Below, one piece after another: positions 58,022 to 64,000 of a stretch of DNA of 64,000 bases. The first letter of the stretch is position 1; every line of letters begins with the position of its first letter. This DNA is from Cryptomeria japonica (lineage: Eukaryota > Streptophyta > Pinopsida > Cupressales > Cupressaceae). Both the position numbers and the translations under genes were made by a program. Location: the NCBI RefSeq assembly GCF_030272615.1, contig NC_081406.1, positions 461,736,072 to 461,800,071 of the forward strand, in the 5' to 3' direction. Below the pieces are notes generated by a model. That model did no database searches. It saw only the letters and a list, made by a program, of their open reading frames with translations, and had not been told where the DNA came from.

Positions 58022-59115
58022 TTTAGGTGTGATTCACTTTTTCTATCAACACCTCCCATTGAGTCATATTGTTGGTGCTCGGGGATCTAAATAGGCTCTG
58101 TTGGTCTCAAACATAACATTTCTTACATTCAGAAACAAAATCTTGTGGCATTCAATGATATCCCCTTTTCACTTGTATTTTCACAATATCTAACAACTTC
58201 AATCCTCCTTCCATGTTCTAATCTATGGACTTTTGAAATACTCTTCCACTCAATTTTAATTTTCTCAACTCACATGCATACCATATTCTCCTTAAACTTC
58301 ATACTACCTCAAGATCTATAAAGACAACTTCAAATTGGACAACACAAAACACCTTTGACAACTATCTCTTCATCTTTTGATCTACAAACTTTAGATATGG
58401 CCTCTAAAGAGGCTTCTCTTCTCCACCTTTCTTTTACTATCTCCTTTCTTTACAAAAGTATTCTCCCCTTTGACTTTGATGTCCTTTTTGCTTAGAAATG
58501 ACTCCACCTCTTGGCAGTGGTCAACTAACTCAACAGTCTCTATGATCTGCACTTTTGCTTGTCTACATCACCAAGTTCATTTAACTCTCAACCTCTTTTC
58601 AACAACAGATGTAAATATCCTTTCTTGTGAATACAAAAATTCAGTGACTCCTCTTTTCCTAGACTAGTAGAAAACTAGCAATATCCTTATGCCTTTGGGT
58701 TTCCCTTCTTCTATTATTTATTTCCTTATACAATGGCTCCAATATTTAGAAGCTATGACTTCATCTTGAATTTTCTATGGTCACTTTTAAACTCTCCTTT
58801 GACATGTCTTTGCCTTTGATCTCATCTCCTGGAAACAACAATCAATCTTCATCGAATTGGAATCACATGTGTTTGAAACATAGCCTGCAAACAAACAATA
58901 TCATTGATCTCCACTTTGATCTCCAAATCCTCATAGACATGACAATTATTATTCTATTTTATATCCTTTTCCATGAATTTTCTTCTTTTTGGAATCAATG
59001 GTTTTTCTCTTCAGATCAACACTCCTAATGATGGCTTGTGCTTTATTAAGGGCAAAAGATTTCTCTAGATTTTTCTAGTTCTACAGGCAAGTAAACCATC
59101 GGCTCTGTTACCAAA

Positions 59116-59588
59116 TGTTGAAAATAGAGGGAGAAACAAAAATGAAAATAAAGAGAGTTTATATTGATTAAAAAAAACATTAAATTTGATATATGAATTC
59201 TTTACTTCTTACATTCTGACTCTCATAAAACACTCTGCTTCTCATAAAGAACTCTTCAGAGCTAGACTTCTAAGAGAGTGCTTGGAAAAATACAAAGTCA
59301 TGCATTGTATAGAAAACGAGCTTATGTGGTGGACAGGGACCAAGCATTAAAAAAATGTATTTCAAACCACCGATAATCCAAGTAAAATCTGCAGATGGTA
59401 CAATATGCATGTTGGAGGAATTAAGATGACAACCTTTCAAATCTTGAGCAAGATCTGTTTTAGTGCCTTGTCTTTACAGTTGAGATATTTTCTTGGAGGA
59501 TATGAAAGATTTGGAATTGACAAAAGCAGGTGCAACTATTAATGTGTATATGGTGCATTTGAGCGTAGTTGAGATTGCATATCCAACA
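59116..59588 (-). repeat. Array LTR 5
   Basis: It starts TGTTGAAAATAGAGGG after GGCTCTGTTACCAAA and ends GCATATCCAACA. The internal to its right is about 43 bp short, lacking the stretch between GAGGATC and ATAAACATAA. Confidence 0.85.
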
Positions 59589-60639
59589 TTCAGGTGTGAT
59601 TCACTTTTTCTATCAACACTTCCCATAGAGTCACATTGTTGGTGCTCGAGGATCATAAACATAATGTTGTGGCATTTAATGATATCACCTTTTCACTTTT
59701 ATTTTCACAATATCTAACAACTTCTATCCTCGTTCCATGTTATGATGCATGGACTTTAGAAATACTCTTCCACTCAATTTTGATTGTCTCAACTCATACA
59801 CATACCATATCCTCGTTAAACTTCATACTACCTCAAGATCTATAAAGACAACTTCAAACTAGACAACACAAAACACCTCTAATAGCTATCTCATCAGCTT
59901 TTGATCTACAAACTTTAGATATGGCTTCTAAAGAAGCTTCTCTCCTGCACCTTTATTTTACCCTCTCCTTTCTTCACAAAAGTATTCTCATCTTTAACTG
60001 TGATCTCCTTTTTCCTGATCAATGACTCCACCTCTTGCCAATGTTCAACTAACTCAACAATCTCTATGATTTGCACTTTTGCTTGTTTACATCACCAAGT
60101 CCATTTAACTCTCAGCCTCTTTTCAACAGAACACATAGATTTCCTTTCTTGTGAATACAAAAATTCAGTGACTCCTGTTTTCTTGGACTAGTAGCAAACT
60201 GGCAGTCTCCCTATGCCTTCGGGTTCCTCTTCTTGTGTTCTTTATTTCCTTATACAATGACTCCAATCTTTAGAAGCTATGACTTCATCTTGATTTTTTT
60301 GTGGTCACTTTTAAACTCTCTTTTTACCCATCCCTGCCTTCTATCTCATCTCTTGATAAAGACAATAAATCTTCACCGATTTGATAGCACATGTGTTTGA
60401 AACATAGCTTGCAAACAAACAATAGCAACGATCTCCACTTTTATCTCCAAATTATCGTAGACATTACAATTGTTTTTCTATTGCATAGCCTTTTACATGA
60501 ATTTTCTTCTTTCTAGAACTAGTAGGCTTTCTCTTCAGATCGACACTCCCAATGGCAGCTTCAGCTTTAGCAAGGGCAAAAGAATTCTCCAAATTCTTCT
60601 AGGACTACAAGAAAGCAAACCGTTGGCTTTGATACCAAA

Positions 60640-61114
60640 TGTAGAAAATAGAGGGAGCAACAAAAATGAAAATAAAGTCAGAGTTTATATTAATCAAAAC
60701 AAAACATTACATCTGATATATGAGGTCTTCAACTGTTACATTCTAAATCTCATCAAACACTCTACTTCTCATAGACAACTCTACAAAGTTGGAGTACTAA
60801 GAGAGTGCTTGGCAAATTACAAAGTCATGCATTATATAGAAAACTAGCTTCTGTGGTGGACATGGAACAAGCATTAAAAAAATGTATTTCAAACCACCCA
60901 TAATCCAAGTAAAATCTACAGATGGTTCAATACATAGCTTGGAGTAATTAATATGACAACCTATCAAATCTTGGGCAAGATCTATTTGAGTGCCTTATCT
61001 TTACAGTTGAGAGATTTCTTTGAGGATATGAAAGAATTGGAATTGACAAAAGTAGCTGCCAATATTAATGTGCATATGGAGGATTTGAGGGTAGTTGAGA
61101 TTAAATATCCAACA
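60640..61114 (-). repeat. Array LTR 6
   Basis: It starts TGTAGAAAATAGAGGGAGC after GGCTTTGATACCAAA and ends AATATCCAACA. Confidence 0.85.
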
Positions 61115-62208
61115 TTCAGGTGTGATTGACTTTTTATATCAACACCTCCCATAGAGTCACATTGTTGGTGCTCGGGGATCTCAATAGGCTCTATTGGCCT
61201 CAAACATAACATTTCTTACATTCAGAAATGTAATTCTGTGACATTCAATAATATCACCTTTTCACTTGTATTTTCACAATATCTAACAACTTTTATCCTC
61301 CTTCTATGTTCTGATCTATGGACTTTAGAAATACTCTTCCACTCAATTTGGATTGTCTCAACATAGACACATACCATATCCTCCTTAAACTTCATACTAC
61401 ATCAAGATCTATAAAGACAACTTCAAACTAGACAACACAAAACACCTTTAACAACTATCTCTTCATCTTTTGATCTACAAACTTTAGATATAGCCTCTAA
61501 AGAAGATTCTCTTCTACACCTTTCTTTTAGTCTCTCCTTTGTTCATAAAAGTAATCTCCTCTTTAACTATGATCTCATTTTTCCTTAGCAAGGACTCCAC
61601 CTCTTGTCAGTGGTCAACTAACTCAACAGTCTCTTCGATCTGCACTTTTGCTTATCTACATCACAAAGTTCATTTAACTCTCTTCCTTTTTTCAACAACA
61701 AACGTAAAATGTCCTTTCTTGTGAATACAAAAATTCAGTGACTCCTCTTTTCTTGGACTAGTAGCAAACTAGTAGACTCACTATGCCTTCGAGTTCCCCT
61801 TCTTTTGTTCTTTATTTCTTTATGCAATGAATCGAATCTTTAGAAGCTTCGACTTCATCTTGAATTTTTTGCGGTCACTTTTAAACTTTCCTTTGACCCA
61901 TCTTTGCCTTCAATCTCATCTCCTAGGAACAATAATCAATATTCACTGATTTGACAGCACATGTGTTTGAAACGTATCCTGAAAACAAACAATAGTAGTG
62001 ATTTCCACTTTGATCTCCAAATCCTCATAGACATGACAATTGTTCTTCTTTTGCATAGCCTTTTCCATGACTTTCTTCTTTCTGGAACTAGTAGGCTTTC
62101 TGTTTAGATCGACACTCCCAATGATGGCTTCAACTTTAGCAAGAGCATAAGACTTCTCCAGATTCTTTTGGTTCTATAGGCAATTAAACCATTGGCTCTG
62201 ATACCAGA

Positions 62209-62680
62209 TGTAGAAAATGAAGGGAGCAACAAAAATGGAATAAAAATAGTTTATATTAATAAAAAAAAAACATTACATCTGATATATGAGCACTTCTTCT
62301 CTTACATTCAGACCCTCCTCAAACACTCTGCTTCTCATAGACAACTTTGTAGAGCTGGACTCCTAAGAGAGTTCTTGGAAAAATACAAAGTCATGCATTA
62401 TATAGAAAACTAGCTTATGTGGTGGATTGGGAACAAGCATTAAAAAATGTATTTCAAACCACCCATAATCCAAGTAAAATCTGTGGATGGTACAATACAC
62501 AGGTTGGAGCAATTAAGATGACAACCTTTCAAATCTTGAGGAAGATGTGTTTGAGTTCCTTGTCTTTATAGTTGAGAGATTTTCTTGGAGGATATGGAAG
62601 ATTTGGAATTGACAAAAGAAGTTGCCAATATTAATGTGCATACGGAGGATTTAAGGGTAGTTGAGATTACATATCCAACA
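62209..62680 (-). repeat. Array LTR 7 (right end)
   Basis: It starts TGTAGAAAATGAAGGGAGC after GGCTCTGATACCAGA and ends ACATATCCAACA at 62680, after which array sequence stops. This fixes the LTR end seen in the other copies. Confidence 0.85.
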
Positions 62681-63415
62681 AAGACAAAGAGAATTTTGGC
62701 AACATTTTAGGATATTTGATGTCGATTAAAAACAAAACCTATAGAAAGTAAAGAAAACTAAATAAAATAAAAGAACAAAGTGTGGATAACAATAAATATC
62801 GAAATTAAAATAATTGATAGAATAGCTAACCAACAATGATATAGTATGAATCTCTAAGAAGTTTTAAGGAGAGACAAATTGAACTAATGCAGATAGGGTC
62901 AAGAACAAGGAAAAGCAACATAGATGCATAGATCGGGGTGCAAACAATTTTCATTGAGGAGCTCAATAAACCAATACACATTAGATGTACACTCAATAAA
63001 ATATTGAATTTTTATGCATCCATTAATAAAAAAAATTATACACTCACTATTATCCATTTGAACCAATGGAAGAGTACATAAATACTATTATTCAAACAAC
63101 AACAAAGTAAGTATCAAATTTCAATTATAGAAATGCATAGTAATAAACTAAAATTCTTCTCTATGATTGGTCAAAATAAAAATAAATAAATAAAATTTGC
63201 ATCCAACCATGTAGAAGCATAAATAACCTTGTGGGCAGGAACTGGTAATAGAACATTATAAGAAATAATGTGATACTGATAAAAATTTAGTATTATATTT
63301 TAATGATTTAAATCAAATTATTTTAAATAAACATAATTATGACTACCAAAACAATGTGGATTAAATCATAAGCAAATGTTAAGACTTCATTTTTAATAAA
63401 TAAATACATTTCATG
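62681..63415. other. AT-rich DNA, nothing recognised
   Basis: No coding frame, repeat or RNA gene that I can support. Confidence 0.5.
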
Positions 63416-63434
63416 TTTTTTTTTTTTTGATAAA

Positions 63435-63450
63435 AGTGGATGATACCACT
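63435..63450 (-). other. Hairpin next to poly(A)
   Basis: A perfect 5-bp stem, AGTGG with CCACT around a 6-nt loop, seven bases from the A run on the minus strand. Confidence 0.7.
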
Positions 63451-63454
63451 AAAA

Positions 63455-63474
63455 TTATATATATATATATATAT
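63455..63474. repeat. (AT)n microsatellite
   Basis: About nine to ten uninterrupted TA units. Confidence 0.95.
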
Positions 63475-63485
63475 TTTACATGGTG

Positions 63486-63536
63486 ACTGGTTCAAAGAGC
63501 ACTGAGGGGAAAGAACCAGTAAGAAAACCCCTCAGT
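63486..63536 (-). other. Possible H-type pseudoknot in the LINE 3' UTR
   Basis: Minus sense: ACTGAGGGG (63536-63528), 7 nt, ACTGGTTC (63520-63513), 3 nt, CCCCTCAGT (63509-63501), 7 nt, GAACCAGT (63493-63486). Stem 1 is 9 perfect pairs and stem 2 is 8 perfect pairs, and they interlock. Loops of 7, 3 and 7 nt are compatible with an H-type fold, though crossing an 8-9-bp stem is tight. Confidence 0.55.
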
Positions 63537-64000
63537 CTCTCTCAAGAAACATAAACCTACCTACCCAATACAATAACCCATATACATCCCAATAAACCCT
63601 GATTATAGTTTCAATTACATTAGATATAAAGGAAGCTTTTACAACAAGCTTGTACTAGTAATTCTGTAGAGAGGTTATCATCTCAAAAAATGCAGCCAAG
63701 AACAGTGGTAGCCCCAAACATTAATCCCCTTATGCACCACATGAGTCCAGAATTCTGTAGAGAACAAAAAACACGACGAAGAGGGAACCAAGGAGAAGTA
63801 GTCCTGACAACATAAAAATGGTTAGCATACATAATCCTATCCATACAAGAAGTAACAAAAGATGGAGACAGCCTTCAGGAAACAGGGTGAAACCAATCCA
63901 TATAATGGTTCATAACAATAGAAAAATGAGTAACAACATGATAAGAAGCCATTTAGCCCATCCAAAACATTGAATTTTCCAACTTCTCAAAATAATCCAC

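Larger units (their letters stand above)
48868..62680 (-). mobile_element. Tandem array of a non-autonomous LTR element: 7 LTRs, 6 internals
   Basis: A unit of about 1,560 bp repeats in register. On the minus strand each internal begins TTTGGTATCAGAGCC (for example 62208 leftward), an initiator tRNA-Met primer-binding site, directly after LTR text ending TACA. LTRs are about 457-476 bp; internals are 49325-50417, 50888-51981, 52453-57545 (interrupted), 58022-59115, 59589-60639 and 61115-62208. The array starts and stops at LTR edges, so it is LTR-internal-LTR-internal-LTR and so on. Internals show part-open minus-strand frames (for example KKKSHGKGYTIEE, then a Cys-rich DHCYCLFAGYVSNTCAAK segment that may be a worn zinc knuckle) but no pol. 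No target duplication was found at the ends, and the polypurine tract is weak. Confidence 0.85.
63416..64000 (-). mobile_element. Probable LINE 3' end
   Basis: A run of 13 T (63416-63428) is a poly(A) tail on the minus strand. Just upstream of it (minus sense) is a hairpin AGTGG-TATCAT-CCACT (63450-63435). Conserved 3' hairpins before poly(A) are known in plant L1 LINEs. Further upstream on the minus strand an almost open frame from the window edge to about 63680 includes SYHVVTHFSIVMNHYMDWFH and DRIMYANHFYVVRTTSPWFP with two stops; I do not recognise the domain. The LINE identity is inferred from the tail structure only. Confidence 0.45.

Noticed and set aside
49210-61212. Repeated 60-77-codon minus-strand frames (EHQQCDSMGGVDRKSESHLN-type) in the array
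   Set aside because: They cross the LTR/internal boundary and recur only because the 1.56-kb unit is repeated; no domain recognised.

Overview
The window is plant nuclear DNA with no convincing host gene. It is a stack of old, mutated LTR retrotransposons, LINE remnants and repeats, many cut by later insertions. The mix (three Ty1/copia families, several Ty3/gypsy types including a chromovirus, an antisense plant-mobile-domain gene inside a gypsy element, L1-type LINEs, a very small LTR element) and the low gene density suggest a large, slowly turning-over genome. A gymnosperm such as a conifer is my best guess, but it is an inference from architecture only.

Left part (1-31,310): the 3' part of a Tat-like Ty3/gypsy element carries, on the opposite strand, a decayed plant-mobile-domain gene with its own TATA box and an intron. 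Its 3' LTR (3,039-4,509) ends exactly where a copia LTR resumes, so it sits inside the 5' LTR of copia A (4,510-12,676). Copia A sits in the gag of another gypsy element (gypsy I, 12,677-15,671). That element is cut again by copia B (15,672-26,830, target duplication TTCCC). Copia B is itself split by a 3.8-kb insert of unknown type (19,390-23,223). Gypsy I resumes at 26,836, and a further gypsy remnant (gypsy III) follows to about 31,310.

Middle (31,311-48,867): an L1-type LINE on the minus strand has recognisable ORF1 (DUF4283, zinc knuckle), endonuclease, RT, zf-RVT and RNase H. A 378-bp LTR element has landed beside its RT catalytic box. Copia C (37,426-44,032, target duplication ATTTT) is the most complete element here, with every domain visible and few lesions. 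AT-rich DNA without recognisable genes follows.

Right part (48,868-64,000): a tandem array of a non-autonomous LTR element, seven LTRs of about 470 bp joined by six internal segments of about 1,090 bp, spans nearly 14 kb. One internal segment is broken by a truncated chromovirus (RNase H, integrase, chromodomain, 3' LTR). The window ends in what looks like a LINE 3' end on the minus strand, with poly(A), a terminal hairpin and a possible pseudoknot.

All coding regions are pseudogenes with stops, frameshifts or lost catalytic residues. Their value is in showing insertion order, element architecture and unusual repeats.
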